Counted from the stretch's first letter, positions 8,672 to 20,503 are shown. The stretch: DNA of 64,000 bases from Pannonibacter anstelovis (GCF_036881715.1 NZ_JBAKBF010000003.1:434001-498000), one strand, 5' to 3'. Made by a program: numbers and translations. The notes: generated from the letters alone by a model not told the origin.

Positions 8672-10117
8672 TTAAAGCCGCCGCAGCCGGGCGGCAAAAA
8701 AACCGTCAAGGCCGCCTTCCGGCTCCGTGCCGCCGCCCAGATGACAGGGCAGGGTGCGCAGATAGCCTTCCGGTGTGATGCACTCGGCAAGGCCGCCGAT
8801 TTCCGCAGGGAGCACCGGCTCCAGCGCGATTCCCGGCATCTCTGCCAGCAGCGCGGCGATCTGGTCTTCGCCTTCCTCACGCTCCATCGAGCAGGTGCAA
8901 TAGACAAGGACGCCGCCCGGCTTCAGCCAGGTCACGGTCTTGCGCAACAGCTCTGCCTGAATGGCGGCCAGTGTCGTCACATCGGCGGGACGCTTGGTCC
9001 AGGCAACATCCGGGTGGCGGCGCATGGTGCCTGTGGCGCTGCAGGGCGCATCGAGGAGGATGGCGTCGAAAGGCTCGTCCGGCTCGTAGCTGCGCAGATC
9101 AGCCGCAACGACGCGGGCCGAAAGGCCTAGCCGCTCGAGATTGGAATGGACGCGCTTCAGCCGCTTTTCGGAAATGTCCACCGCCGTCACATCGGCGCCT
9201 TGCGTGGCAAGCTGTGCTGTCTTGCCGCCGGGGGCAGCGCAAAGGTCGGCGGCGCGCTTGCCGGTCAGGTCGCCCAGCAAGCGGGCGGGCAGGGAGGCTG
9301 CGGCATCCTGCACCCACCAGCCGCCTTCGTTGAAGCCCTCGAACCCGTCCACGGCGCCCTTGCGCGACAGGCGGACCGATCCGGCTGCCACCACACGGCC
9401 GCCAAGGCGCTCCGCCCAGCCTTCCGCATCGCTCTTGACGGTCAGATCCAGTGCGGGCTCTTCCAGATGCGCCCGCAGGATCGCCTCGAAGGTCTCCGCG
9501 CCATAGGTTTCGCGCCAGCGGGTTGCGAGCCAGAGCGGCAGGCCTGCCGGACCCGAACCGGTGATGGTGGACAGCGTGTCCTTCTCCCGCGCCAGACGGC
9601 GCAGCACGCCGTTGACGAGGCCCTTGTAAGGCCTTGCCCGCTTGTCGGAACCGGCCAGATCCACCGCGAGCGACACAGCGGCGTGGTCGGCAACGTCCAG
9701 GAAGAGGATCTGCACGGCAGCGACGTGGAGAATATCGGTGACGCGGCCCGTGCGCTCCGGAATGGGCCGGTCGAGCAGCTCCGCCAGAATGGCATCGAGC
9801 TGACCCCGCCGGCGCAGGGCAGCGGCCACGATGGCCTTCACCAGCGACCGGTCCTTTGGCTCCAGCGCGCGGAAACCGGAGTGGCCCGAGGTCACGTCAT
9901 ATTCGGCATCCAGCGTGCGGTGCTTGTGCACCACATTGCCCAGAATGTCGGCGGCTACCTTGCGGGCGGCAAAGCCGGGGGCTGGCCGGCCGGGCGAACC
10001 GCCGCCGGTTCCCGGACCGCCTGCCTTGGCGCCCGGTCCCTGCTTGCGGGCGGGTGCACCCTTGCCGCCCGTGGGGCGGGAGGGGGACTTCGGGCGGGAG
10101 CCAGTGGGTTCGTTCAA
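8672..10117 (-). CDS. rsmB: 16S rRNA (cytosine-967-C5)-methyltransferase RsmB
   Basis: This protein of about 481 residues contains an N-terminal NusB-like RNA-binding domain (AARKVAADILGNVVHKHRTLDAEYD… VNGVLRRLAREKDTL) and a C-terminal SAM-dependent RNA m5C methyltransferase domain. The SAM site (LCAAPGGKTAQLA) and the two catalytic cysteines, DAPCSATGTMRRHPD and VYCTCSMEREEGEDQ, are intact. The extreme N-terminus is a low-complexity Pro/Gly/Arg/Lys linker. TTG 10117 is chosen as the start because AAAGG lies 7 bases before it. A start at TTG 10198 would place a strong hairpin (10162-10191) inside the gene. Confidence 0.9.
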   Translation of the reverse strand: MNEPTGSRPKSPSRPTGGKGAPARKQGPGAKAGGPGTGGGSPGRPAPGFAARKVAADILGNVVHKHRTLDAEYDVTSGHSGFRALEPKDRSLVKAIVAAALRRRGQLDAILAELLDRPIPERTGRVTDILHVAAVQILFLDVADHAAVSLAVDLAGSDKRARPYKGLVNGVLRRLAREKDTLSTITGSGPAGLPLWLATRWRETYGAETFEAILRAHLEEPALDLTVKSDAEGWAERLGGRVVAAGSVRLSRKGAVDGFEGFNEGGWWVQDAAASLPARLLGDLTGKRAADLCAAPGGKTAQLATQGADVTAVDISEKRLKRVHSNLERLGLSARVVAADLRSYEPDEPFDAILLDAPCSATGTMRRHPDVAWTKRPADVTTLAAIQAELLRKTVTWLKPGGVLVYCTCSMEREEGEDQIAALLAEMPGIALEPVLPAEIGGLAECITPEGYLRTLPCHLGGGTEPEGGLDGFFAARLRRL

Positions 10118-10161
10118 AGCGGTTGCCTTTGTTGGGTTGGACAAGATGCGGCTTTGAGTCA

Positions 10162-10191
10162 AAGCGCCGCGAACCGGTGCTCGCGGCGCTT
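10162..10191 (-). other. Hairpin in the htpX–rsmB intergenic region
   Basis: A perfect 11-bp GC-rich stem (10162-10172 with 10181-10191) with an 8-base loop lies between htpX and rsmB on the transcribed minus strand. Only a TTT follows, so it may be a weak terminator or a transcript-stabilising stem rather than a strong stop. Confidence 0.5.
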
Positions 10192-10311
10192 GATGCAAAA
10201 CATGTCTGGTGGTCCTGCAGCGCGGAATTGGCTGCGGTGCCGTCCGCTGCGCGAGGCTGCGATCCGGAGCTTTTACCGCAGATCAGCCGCTAGGCTCAAG
10301 CCCAAGCCGTT

Positions 10312-11340
10312 TCAACCCCATGGGCCCTTTGGTTTGTCAGAGGGGCGTGTGCTTCCAATGCCGCTTCCTCCCCACGGGCCTGAGGGAGCGGAACTGTTTC
10401 CAGCGCCGCCCCAAGGCTGGCTGCGCGTCTGCGCGGGAGACGGGCCCCATCCGCCGCCAAAGCCGCCAGAACCGCCAGAGCTGTTACCGCGTCCGCCCAT
10501 CTGCCCTTCCAGATCACGCAGGGCGGCGATGCGGTTGGCAGTGTTCGGATGGGTGGAAAACAGATTGTCCATCCGCTCGCCCGACAGCGGGTTGATGATG
10601 AACATGTGTGCCGTCGCCGGGCTGCGTTCTGCATCCGGATTGTGGATCTGCTCCACACCGCCGGCGATCTTGGCCAGTGCAGAAGCCAGCCACATCGGGT
10701 GGCCGCAGATTTCGGCGCCCATGCGGTCGGCGGCATATTCACGCGTGCGGGAAATCGCCATCTGCACCAGCATGGCGGCAAGAGGGGCAACGATCATCGC
10801 CACCAGCACGCCGATGAAGCCGAGCGGATTGTTGTTCTCCCGGTTGCCGCCGAAGAAGAAGGCAAAGTTGCCGAGCATGGAGATGGCTCCGGCAATCGTC
10901 GCGGTGATCGTCATGATCAGCGTGTCGTGGTTCTTGATGTGCGCAAGCTCATGCGCCATCACGCCAGCCACTTCTTCCATGGTCAGGCGCTCCAGCAGGC
11001 CTGTGGTTGCGGCCACGGCGGCATTCTGCGGGTTGCGGCCCGTGGCAAAGGCATTCGGCTGCGGATTGTTGATGATATAAACCTTCGGCATCGGCAGCTG
11101 CGCATTCTGCGCCAGCTGGCGCACCATGCGGAACAGCTCGGGGGCGCTGCGCTCGTCCACCTCCTGCGCATGGTGCATGGACAGCACCATCTTGTCGGAA
11201 TTCCAGTAGCTGAACAGATTCATCGCACCGGCAATCACCAGTGCGATCATCATGCCGCTCTGTCCACCGATCAGGAAGCCAATGCCCATGAACAGGGCGG
11301 TCATGGCGGCCAGCAGCATGGCAGTGCGGAAATAGTTCAT
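10312..11340 (-). CDS. htpX: Zinc metalloprotease HtpX
   Basis: This 342-residue inner-membrane M48 protease takes part in quality control of membrane proteins. Two N-terminal transmembrane helices (about residues 7-25 and 30-46) are followed by the zinc site H130-E-L-A-H134, and two further hydrophobic segments (about 145-190). The C-terminal 60 residues are a Gly/Ser/Pro/Trp-rich low-complexity tail seen in rhizobial HtpX homologues. It is divergent from the DUF1674 gene and upstream of rsmB on the same strand. Confidence 0.95.
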   Translation of the reverse strand: MNYFRTAMLLAAMTALFMGIGFLIGGQSGMMIALVIAGAMNLFSYWNSDKMVLSMHHAQEVDERSAPELFRMVRQLAQNAQLPMPKVYIINNPQPNAFATGRNPQNAAVAATTGLLERLTMEEVAGVMAHELAHIKNHDTLIMTITATIAGAISMLGNFAFFFGGNRENNNPLGFIGVLVAMIVAPLAAMLVQMAISRTREYAADRMGAEICGHPMWLASALAKIAGGVEQIHNPDAERSPATAHMFIINPLSGERMDNLFSTHPNTANRIAALRDLEGQMGGRGNSSGGSGGFGGGWGPSPAQTRSQPWGGAGNSSAPSGPWGGSGIGSTRPSDKPKGPWG

Positions 11341-11505
11341 TGCCTTCGGTCCTCGTCGCGCTTAAGTGCGGGCGGTATGCCGGACGGGAGTTTTCCGCTC
11401 CCGCATCTCCTCTATATGATGGGGGCGAGCCCGATTTCCCGCAAGCCTGCCGGTCTTCAACCTGTCTTGAAGCGGCGCCTGGCGGGGCAGCAGATGGAGA
11501 TATCC

Positions 11506-11820
11506 ATGCACGACGACGAGAACAACGAAGCGAACGGCCCTGAAGCTGGTGTTGCGGAGAGCCGTGGCGTGGTCGTTCCCTTTCCCCAGCGTGCCGCGCC
11601 TGCGGAGCCGGAGGCCGTTGTAGAACATGCCCCCGCACCGCAGCGGCGATTCGAGGATCTTCCTCCCGCAGCGCAGCGGGCACTGAAGGAAGCCGAAGCG
11701 CGCCGCGCAGAAATCGACGCCCGCCAGCAGGCTATGGCAAAAGAAGTGGACGGGCGCGGCGGACTGGAGCCAACCCGTTATGAGGATTGGGAAATCAAGG
11801 GGATTACCGTCGATTTCTGA
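11506..11820 (+). CDS. DUF1674 protein, SDHAF4-like
   Basis: This 104-residue protein has a disordered acidic N-terminus, a short charged helix (about residues 55-80), and the diagnostic C-terminal motif GGLEPTRYEDWEIKGITVDF. That motif defines DUF1674, whose mitochondrial member SDHAF4 helps mature the flavinylated subunit of succinate dehydrogenase. A bacterial role is inferred by homology only. ATG 11506 is preferred over ATG 11494 because GGAGA lies five bases upstream. It is alone between htpX (divergent) and the aminotransferase gene. Confidence 0.85.
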   Translation: MHDDENNEANGPEAGVAESRGVVVPFPQRAAPAEPEAVVEHAPAPQRRFEDLPPAAQRALKEAEARRAEIDARQQAMAKEVDGRGGLEPTRYEDWEIKGITVDF

Positions 11821-11942
11821 CAGTGGACAACTGCCTGCGCGGCAGCGGGAAATGGCTGCTGCCGCTGCTTGGTTAATGAGGGATTTACCAGAGGCGCGTT
11901 ACCGTCCGGACCAATAGTGTGTTCGAGTGTCCGGAAGGTCAG

Positions 11943-13162
11943 ATGACGTCCACGATGCCTGCCTCAACCCCGCGCGCGGCCCTGCCCGACGCCAATCCGT
12001 TCCAGCGCCTTGCCGCGCTCCTGGGCGATACGCGCCCCGGTGCGGATCCGATTGTGCTGACCATTGGCGAGCCGCAGCATGCGCTGCCGCCCTTCACGGG
12101 CGAGGTGCTGATGGAAAATCTGGCCGATTTCCGCCGGTATCCGCCCATTGAAGGCTCGCCTGCCTTCCGTGCGGCCATCGCAGCCTGGCTGGACCGGCGC
12201 TACAATCTTGGCGGCACCATCGACAAGGACAAGGGCGTTCTGCCGCTCAACGGCTCGCGCGAGGGCCTGTCCTTCGGCGCGATTTCCGCCCGTGATCAGC
12301 TGGCCAAGGATGTGGCGCGCCCGGCGGTGATCCTGCCCAATCCGTTCTACCAGACCTATGCAGCCGCCGCCCACATTGCCGGAGCCGAGGCGGTTATGCT
12401 GGACACCGGCGCGGACACCGGGTTCCTCCCGGATCTGGATGCGCTGGAGCCGGAGCTGCTGGACCGCACCATCGCCTTTTACGTGGCATCGCCCGCCAAT
12501 CCGCAAGGGGCAGTGGCGAGCCTTGCCTACTGGCAGAAGCTGATAGGCCTTGCCCGCCGCCACCGGTTCTACGTTTTCGCGGACGAATGCTACTCGGAGA
12601 TCTACCGCAGCACGCCGCCTCCGGGCGTTCTGGAAGCGGCCCATGCGCTGGGTGAGGGCTATTCCATGGTGGTGGCGCTCAACTCCCTGTCGAAGCGGTC
12701 GAACCTTGCGGGCCTGCGCTGCGGCTTTGCCGCCGGTGACCCGGATTTCCTCTCGCGCTGGGTGAAATTCCGTGGACTCGCCGCCCCGCAGGTGCCGCTG
12801 CCCGCGCAGGCGCTGGCCGTGCGCGCCTATGGCGACGAGGCGCATGTGATCGAGAACCGCCGCCTTTACAATGAGAAATACGAAATCGCCGAAAGCCTGC
12901 TGTCGCCGATCCTCGGACCGGTCACGCCGGAGGGCGGTTTCTTCCTGTGGCTGGATGTCAGCCGCTGGGGCGGTGCAGTCAGCGTGACCGGGCGGCTGTG
13001 GACCGAGGTTGGCGTCAAGGTGCTGCCGGGCTCCTATCTGGCCTCCACCCAGGCCGATGGCCGCAATCCGGGCGACCCGTATATCCGCGTTGGCCTGTGT
13101 GCCCCGTCCGCCCTGACCGGCGAGGCGCTGGAGCGCGTGGCACGCTGGCTGGGAGGTGCGGC

Positions 13163-13166
<4 letters not shown>
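11943..13166 (+). CDS. Class I/II PLP aminotransferase, DapC-like
   Basis: This 407-residue fold-type I aminotransferase has the PLP lysine in SLSKRSNLAGLRCGF (about residue 245), the aspartate in FADECYSEIY, and an arginine in the C-terminal YIRVGLCAP block. The sequence resembles succinyldiaminopimelate aminotransferases (DapC) of alphaproteobacteria, which act in lysine/peptidoglycan precursor synthesis. A dap gene (dapF) occurs 13 kb away but not adjacent. The start ATG 11943 has GGAAGG just upstream. The stop overlaps the ftsK start in an ATGA junction, so the two are translationally coupled. Confidence 0.82.
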
Positions 13167-16045
<2,879 letters not shown>

Positions 16046-16163
16046 TCCGCCCTGTCCGCCGCAACCTTGCCACAAGCGGGAACTAGAACGGCTATCAGGC
16101 ATTGAGGAAAGCAGTCAGATTGCCTTCCTCCCGCGCCGCCCTGAAGGAGCCCTGAGCACTATC

Positions 16164-16817
16164 ATGACGTTCATCCGTTCGCATCGCATCCTGTCCTGGT
16201 CTGCGGCCATCGTGCTGACCTTGGCGGCAGCCCTGTCGCCTGCCGCCGCGCAGCAGCGCGTACCGCTGAGCCCGCAGGAGCAGGAGACGCTGAACGAGGT
16301 CAACACCTACTTCAACTCGGTGAAGACCATGCATGGCGACTTCGTGCAGTTCGGGCCCGAGGGCGGGCAGGTGGAAGGCAAGTTCTATCTGGAGCGCCCG
16401 GGCAAAATCCGCTTCTACTACAATCCGCCCGCACAGCTCGACATCATCGCCGATGGCAAGTCTGTTTCCGTGCTCGACCGCAAGGTGCAGACGCAGGACA
16501 TCTGGCCGCTGAGCGAAACGCCGCTGCGCTTCCTGCTGGCCGAGCAGATTGACCTGACCAAGGACACCAATGTGGTGGGCGTTGTGGTGGAGCCGGACCT
16601 TGTGACCGTGGTTGTGGAAGACCAGACCACCTTCAATTCCGGCAAGCTGACGCTCATTTTCGATGCCCAGACTTTCGATCTGAAGCAGTGGACCGTGACG
16701 GATGCGCAAGGCATGGACACGTCGGTGGCAATCTATAATGTGACGGCGAACGGGCCTTCGAATCCGAAGCTCTTCGTCATCGACTATCTGGCAGCCGCCC
16801 GCCAGAACCGGAACTGA
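16164..16817 (+). CDS. lolA: LolA-like outer-membrane lipoprotein carrier
   Basis: This 217-residue periplasmic protein has a clear signal peptide (RSHRILSWSAAIVLTLAAALSPAAA, cleavage near residue 29). The LolA fold follows, including MHGDFVQFGPEGGQVEGKFYLERPGKIRFYY and the hydrophobic-groove strands. It would shuttle lipoproteins from the inner to the outer membrane. The ftsK–lolA neighbourhood is widely conserved in alphaproteobacteria. The ribosome-binding AAGGAG is about 14 bases from the ATG, longer than usual. Confidence 0.9.
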   Translation: MTFIRSHRILSWSAAIVLTLAAALSPAAAQQRVPLSPQEQETLNEVNTYFNSVKTMHGDFVQFGPEGGQVEGKFYLERPGKIRFYYNPPAQLDIIADGKSVSVLDRKVQTQDIWPLSETPLRFLLAEQIDLTKDTNVVGVVVEPDLVTVVVEDQTTFNSGKLTLIFDAQTFDLKQWTVTDAQGMDTSVAIYNVTANGPSNPKLFVIDYLAAARQNRN

Positions 16818-16862
16818 TCCGGTCCCTTGCAGCGGCTGCCCGCTTCAGGGCCTTGCCGCTGC

Positions 16863-17930
16863 ATGACTTCCGATCCTTCCCGCCGTGAGCCTCTGGCACT
16901 TGTGCTGCTGCGCCGTCATGCGGCAAAGCATGGGCTGACCGTCTTTGCCGAGCCTGCCTATGGCTATGCCGGCTATGTGGAGGCGCCGGGCGGGCGCCGT
17001 GCCTTCTTCAAGGGCGCGGGCTTTGATATCAATCCCGCCGCTGCTTCTGCCATCGCCCGCGACAAGGCCTATGGCGCCTTCTTTCTGGAGGCGGCCGGCC
17101 TCCGTGTGCCGCGCGGAGTGCTGATCAGTTCGCAGCGTTTCATCCGTGACATAGAGGTGAAGAACCCGGCGGTTGCCGCAAAACTGAATGGCGAGGCTGA
17201 AGCGCTCGCCTTTGCCCGCGAAACGGGGTTTCCGCTGTTCGTGAAGCCCAATGACGATTCGGAAGGGCGCGGCATCCTGCGGGTGCAGGACGAACAGGGG
17301 CTTTCCTCTGCGCTCACGATCCTGGGCGCCTCTTACGACCGGATCCTGGTGCAGGAGGAGGTGAGGGGGCGCGATTACCGGGTGCTGGTGCTGGATGGGG
17401 AGGTGCTGGCCGTCTTCGAGCGGCGGCCCTTCTCGGTAACCGGCGATGGCGTTTCCCAGCTCCGGGCTCTGATCACACAGGCAACGCAGGGCTTTGCCGC
17501 TGGCGGCAAGGGCTCGAAGATTGCAGCGGATGATCCGCGCATACTCGCCTTTCTCGCCACCAGCGGCCTGGATCTCACCCATGTGCCGGAAGCCGGTGCA
17601 GCCGTGGCGCTTTTGCCCAACGCGAATCTCTCTTCCGGCGGCAGTGCGGTGGATGTGACCGGCACGATCAGCTCCTATTTCGCGGAAATAGCCCGCAAGG
17701 CGGGGGAAGCCGTGGGCTTGCGGCTATTCGGCCTTGATCTCATTTGCCCGGATATTGCGGCAGGGTCTGGCCCCTATGCCATTCTCGAGGTGAATGCGGC
17801 GCCGGGTCTCAGCCATTTTCACCGGCTTGGCCCGCAAGAGGCGCTGCGCGTAGAGGAAATCTATGCGAAGATCTTTGAGGCGCTGACCCGTAATCTGAGG
17901 TCCGGGGGCAATGCTGGAGATGCAGCATGA
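16863..17930 (+). CDS. ATP-grasp ligase, cyanophycin-synthetase/GshF-like
   Basis: This 355-residue protein contains an ATP-grasp fold (about residues 60-345): KAYGAFFLEAAGLRVPRGVLIS, GFPLFVKPNDDSEGRGI (ATP-binding lysine), ILVQEEVRGRDYRVLVLDGEV and the metal-binding ILEVNAAPGLSHF. These features match the ATP-grasp domain of cyanophycin synthetase and bifunctional glutathione synthetase, which join a carboxylate to an amine. No second ligase domain is present, so substrate and product are unknown. ATG 16863 is used. The gene ends in an ATGA overlap with the DUF1992 gene, indicating a shared transcript. Confidence 0.75.
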   Translation: MTSDPSRREPLALVLLRRHAAKHGLTVFAEPAYGYAGYVEAPGGRRAFFKGAGFDINPAAASAIARDKAYGAFFLEAAGLRVPRGVLISSQRFIRDIEVKNPAVAAKLNGEAEALAFARETGFPLFVKPNDDSEGRGILRVQDEQGLSSALTILGASYDRILVQEEVRGRDYRVLVLDGEVLAVFERRPFSVTGDGVSQLRALITQATQGFAAGGKGSKIAADDPRILAFLATSGLDLTHVPEAGAAVALLPNANLSSGGSAVDVTGTISSYFAEIARKAGEAVGLRLFGLDLICPDIAAGSGPYAILEVNAAPGLSHFHRLGPQEALRVEEIYAKIFEALTRNLRSGGNAGDAA

Positions 17931-18247
17931 AACTTTCCGATCTTGCCGAGAGCCAGATTCTCAAGGCGCAGGCCGAGGGCCAGTTTGACAAGCTCAAAGG
18001 GGCGGGCAAACCGCTGAACCTGACAGCCGATGGCGGCAGCGCGGAGGCCATAGGCTTTCGCATCATGGCCGAAGCCGGGGCAGTGCCGCGCGAAATCGAT
18101 CTTCAAAAGGCGGTTCAGGAACAGGCTCTCGTCCTCAAGGAGACGGAGGGCGAGGACGCCCGCAAGCGCGAGCTGAAGAAGCTCGCCGATCTGCAAATGC
18201 GCCTCGAGATGGAGCGGGAGGCACGCCGCCGCTTCTTCGGCGAATGA
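17927..18247 (+). CDS. DUF1992 (DnaJ homologue subfamily C member 28-like) protein
   Basis: This 106-residue soluble protein carries the DUF1992 signature: AESQILKAQAEGQFDKLKGAGKPLNL followed by FRIMAEAGAVPREIDLQKAVQE and a charged C-terminal helix. It lacks a J-domain and should not be called a chaperone on name alone. It is translationally coupled to the ATP-grasp gene by a 4-base overlap and sits 16 bases before the DNA glycosylase gene, suggesting a three-gene operon with no obvious shared pathway. Confidence 0.85.
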   Translation: MKLSDLAESQILKAQAEGQFDKLKGAGKPLNLTADGGSAEAIGFRIMAEAGAVPREIDLQKAVQEQALVLKETEGEDARKRELKKLADLQMRLEMEREARRRFFGE

Positions 18248-18263
18248 AACAGGGGCCGCAGGC

Positions 18264-18908
18264 ATGAGCGTGATCATCGAAACGCCGGAGCATATCGCTG
18301 CGGGCCTTGTTGCCCTTGCTGCCGCTGATCCGCGCCTGCCTGCGGTCATTTCCTTTGCTGGCGAAGTTCCCTTGCGCCGCAGGCCTCCAAGCTTTGCGGC
18401 GCTGGTGCAGATCATCATCTCGCAGCAGGTGTCCGTCGCCAGCGCCAATGCCATCGGCGCAAGGCTTGCTGCCCTCGTCGATCCGCTGGAAGCGGATGTT
18501 TTGCTCTCCCATACGGAAGAGGCGCTGGGCGGGGCAGGGCTGTCACGGCCCAAGATCCGCGCCGTACGGGCGCTGGCTGATGCCGTGAGCGGGGGGCTGG
18601 ATCTTCAGGCGCTTGCGAGTGTTCCGGCCGATGTGGCGCGGGAGGAGCTGTGCCAGGTCAAGGGCATCGGCCGCTGGACGGCGGATATCTACCTGCTCTT
18701 CTGTGCAGGCCATCCGGATATCTTCCCCAGCGGTGACATTGCCCTGCAGAATGCGGTGCGAGATGCCTTTGCTCTGCCGGACCGCCCCAGCCCCCGTGCG
18801 CTGGATGAGCTGGCGGAGACCTGGGCTCCCTGGCGCGGCGTCGCTGCCCGCCTGTTCTGGGCCTGGTACAAGGCCGCCCGCGAAGGGCGCGACAGCCAGC
18901 CGCTGTAA
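18264..18908 (+). CDS. DNA-3-methyladenine glycosylase, AlkA-type (HhH-GPD)
   Basis: This 214-residue base-excision repair enzyme removes alkylated bases from DNA. The helix-hairpin-helix (about residues 130-141, CQVKGIGRWTAD) and the catalytic aspartate D158 in FPSGDIAL are both present, as is the FAALVQIIISQQVS helix. It lacks the N-terminal domain of E. coli AlkA, typical of the short AlkA/Mag2 group. It is the third gene of the ATP-grasp/DUF1992 cluster. Confidence 0.9.
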   Translation: MSVIIETPEHIAAGLVALAAADPRLPAVISFAGEVPLRRRPPSFAALVQIIISQQVSVASANAIGARLAALVDPLEADVLLSHTEEALGGAGLSRPKIRAVRALADAVSGGLDLQALASVPADVAREELCQVKGIGRWTADIYLLFCAGHPDIFPSGDIALQNAVRDAFALPDRPSPRALDELAETWAPWRGVAARLFWAWYKAAREGRDSQPL

Positions 18909-18929
18909 GCGTGCGGGTGGCATCAGCCT

Positions 18930-18958
18930 TTGACATTGCTGCAGCGGCGGGGAATATG
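18930..18958 (+). promoter_or_regulatory. Candidate sigma-70 promoter for bioM-bioN
   Basis: A perfect -35 hexamer TTGACA (18930-18935) is followed after 17 bases by AATATG (18953-18958), about 30 bases before the bioM start. No TTATMKATAA-type BioR operator was found in the 82-base gap. Confidence 0.45.
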
Positions 18959-18990
18959 CAGGCCGCAACAGAGGGAACGGATCACCGCCC

Positions 18991-19761
18991 ATGGCCTTTT
19001 GGCGCCTCAAATCCGGCAGCGGCAAGACGGAGACGGCTTGCGACCCCCGCCGGGCTGATTATGCCGTGTTTGATCAGGTGAGCCTGAAGCGCGGGGACAA
19101 GACCGTGCTGGAGGGGCTGAGCCTCACCTTGAGCGAGCGCCGGATTGCGCTGATCGGGCTGAATGGATCTGGCAAGAGCAGCTTCGTGCGCCTGCTTAAC
19201 GGCCTGCTGCTGCCTGACAGCGGCACCTTGCAGATTTACGGTGCGGACACGCGGCAGGCGCGGGCGAACCTGCCGCGCCATGTGGGCTTTGTCTTCCAGA
19301 ACCCGGATCATCAGGCGATCTTCCCGACGGTGGAGGAGGAGATTGCCTTCGGCCTGACCCAGCTTGGCCAGTCCCGGCAGGACGCCCGGCTCAATGCCCG
19401 GCGCTTTCTGGAGGCCCACGGCTGCGCTCATCTGGCGGAGAGGCCATTTCTGGACCTGTCCGAGGGGCAGAAGCAGCTTATCTGCATTCTGGCGGTGCTG
19501 GTGATGCAGCCGGGGCTGATCGTCTTTGACGAGCCCTTTTCCAGCCTCGATGGCCTCGCCACCCGTCAGATCATGTCGCTGATCCGGGGGCTGGAGCAGA
19601 AGCTGATCATGGTCAGTCACGATCTGGAGCTGATCCGCGATTTTGACCGGGTACTGTGGCTGCAGGACGGCCAGATCCGCATGGACGGCGAGCCTGGCGC
19701 GGTGCTGCCTGCCTATGTGGATGATATCGAGCGGCGCGCCGCCGTCTCCGGCCTGTTGTGA
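18991..19761 (+). CDS. bioM: ECF transporter ATPase, BioM-like
   Basis: This 256-residue ABC ATPase is of the energy-coupling-factor type. It has Walker A GLNGSGKS (residues 56-63), the Q-loop VFQNPDHQAIF typical of CbiO/BioM/EcfA, an ABC signature LSEGQKQ (156-162, with Glu in place of the second Gly), Walker B LIVFDEPFSSLD, and the switch His in MVSHD. It pairs with the next gene as the energising module of a vitamin or metal importer; biotin is favoured from similarity to rhizobial BioM. The substrate-binding S component is not adjacent. Confidence 0.82.
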   Translation: MAFWRLKSGSGKTETACDPRRADYAVFDQVSLKRGDKTVLEGLSLTLSERRIALIGLNGSGKSSFVRLLNGLLLPDSGTLQIYGADTRQARANLPRHVGFVFQNPDHQAIFPTVEEEIAFGLTQLGQSRQDARLNARRFLEAHGCAHLAERPFLDLSEGQKQLICILAVLVMQPGLIVFDEPFSSLDGLATRQIMSLIRGLEQKLIMVSHDLELIRDFDRVLWLQDGQIRMDGEPGAVLPAYVDDIERRAAVSGLL

Positions 19762-19768
19762 GGCGCGC

Positions 19769-20401
19769 GTGATCTCGCTCTATCTGCCCGGAATCAGCCT
19801 TCTCCACCGCCTGCCTGCCGGCGTGAAACTCACCGGTCTGGCCGCCGCCAGCCTGATGTTCTTCCCCGTGGAAAATGCCGTCATTCTGGCGGCTGGCTGT
19901 GGCTTGGTTCTGGCCGCCTATGCGGCGCTGGGCCGGGCGGCCCTGCGGCAGCTTTCGCTCTTGCGCCCGTTGCTGCCATTGTTTGCCGTGCTGCTGGCGC
20001 TGCACTGGCTGTCCGGCTCGCTCATGGGCGGCGTTGTGGTGCTGCTGCGGCTCTTGCTGCTGGTAATGCTGGCCAATCTCGTCACCATGACGACGCGCAT
20101 GGATGACATGCTGGAGGCGGTTGCGCCCCTGTTCCGGCCACTGGCCTTCTTCGGCGTTTCGCCGCGCCGCCCGGCGCTGGCCGTTACGCTGGTCCTGCGC
20201 TTCGTGCCGGTGCTGCTGGCGCTGAGCGCTGCTCAGCGCGAAGCCTATCAGGCCCGCACCGGCAAGCGCAGCAGCTGGCGGCTTCTCGCCCCCTTCGCCC
20301 TTCAGGCCCTCGCCATGGCCGACCACGTGGGCGAAGCTCTTGTTGCACGTGGCGGCGCTGACGGGTTTGGGCCGTTGGAACGGGGGAAGAGGCGGGGCTA
20401 G
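19769..20401 (+). CDS. bioN: ECF transporter transmembrane T component, BioN-like
   Basis: This 210-residue membrane protein of the CbiQ/BioN family has about five hydrophobic segments and the conserved cytoplasmic coupling region with SPRRPALAVTLVLRFVP and the AxxARG-type motif EALVARGGADGF. GTG 19769 is chosen as the start because TGAGG immediately precedes it and it lies only 7 bases after the bioM stop. It would transmit ATP hydrolysis to an S component (BioY for biotin). No bioY follows: transcription ends at a hairpin and the next genes are on the opposite strand. Confidence 0.8.
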   Translation: MISLYLPGISLLHRLPAGVKLTGLAAASLMFFPVENAVILAAGCGLVLAAYAALGRAALRQLSLLRPLLPLFAVLLALHWLSGSLMGGVVVLLRLLLLVMLANLVTMTTRMDDMLEAVAPLFRPLAFFGVSPRRPALAVTLVLRFVPVLLALSAAQREAYQARTGKRSSWRLLAPFALQALAMADHVGEALVARGGADGFGPLERGKRRG

Positions 20402-20448
20402 TGGTCCGCACGCCTCTCCGCCTGCCTTGCGGTATTTCTATCCGCATT

Positions 20449-20479
20449 CGTCGTGCCATGACTTAATCATGGCATGACG
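20449..20479. terminator. Convergent terminator between bioN and queF
   Basis: A 13-bp stem with one G·T-type pair (20449-20461 with 20467-20479) surrounds a CTTAA loop. It sits between the converging bioN and queF genes, but there is no long U tract. Confidence 0.55.
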
Positions 20480-20503
20480 GAGTGGGGGAGGGGCAACGAA
20501 CCC

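Noticed and set aside
12947..13162. N-terminal extension of FtsK into the aminotransferase gene
   Set aside because: The frame overlaps coding sequence of the conserved aminotransferase C-terminus. ATG 13163 forms a standard ATGA overlap.
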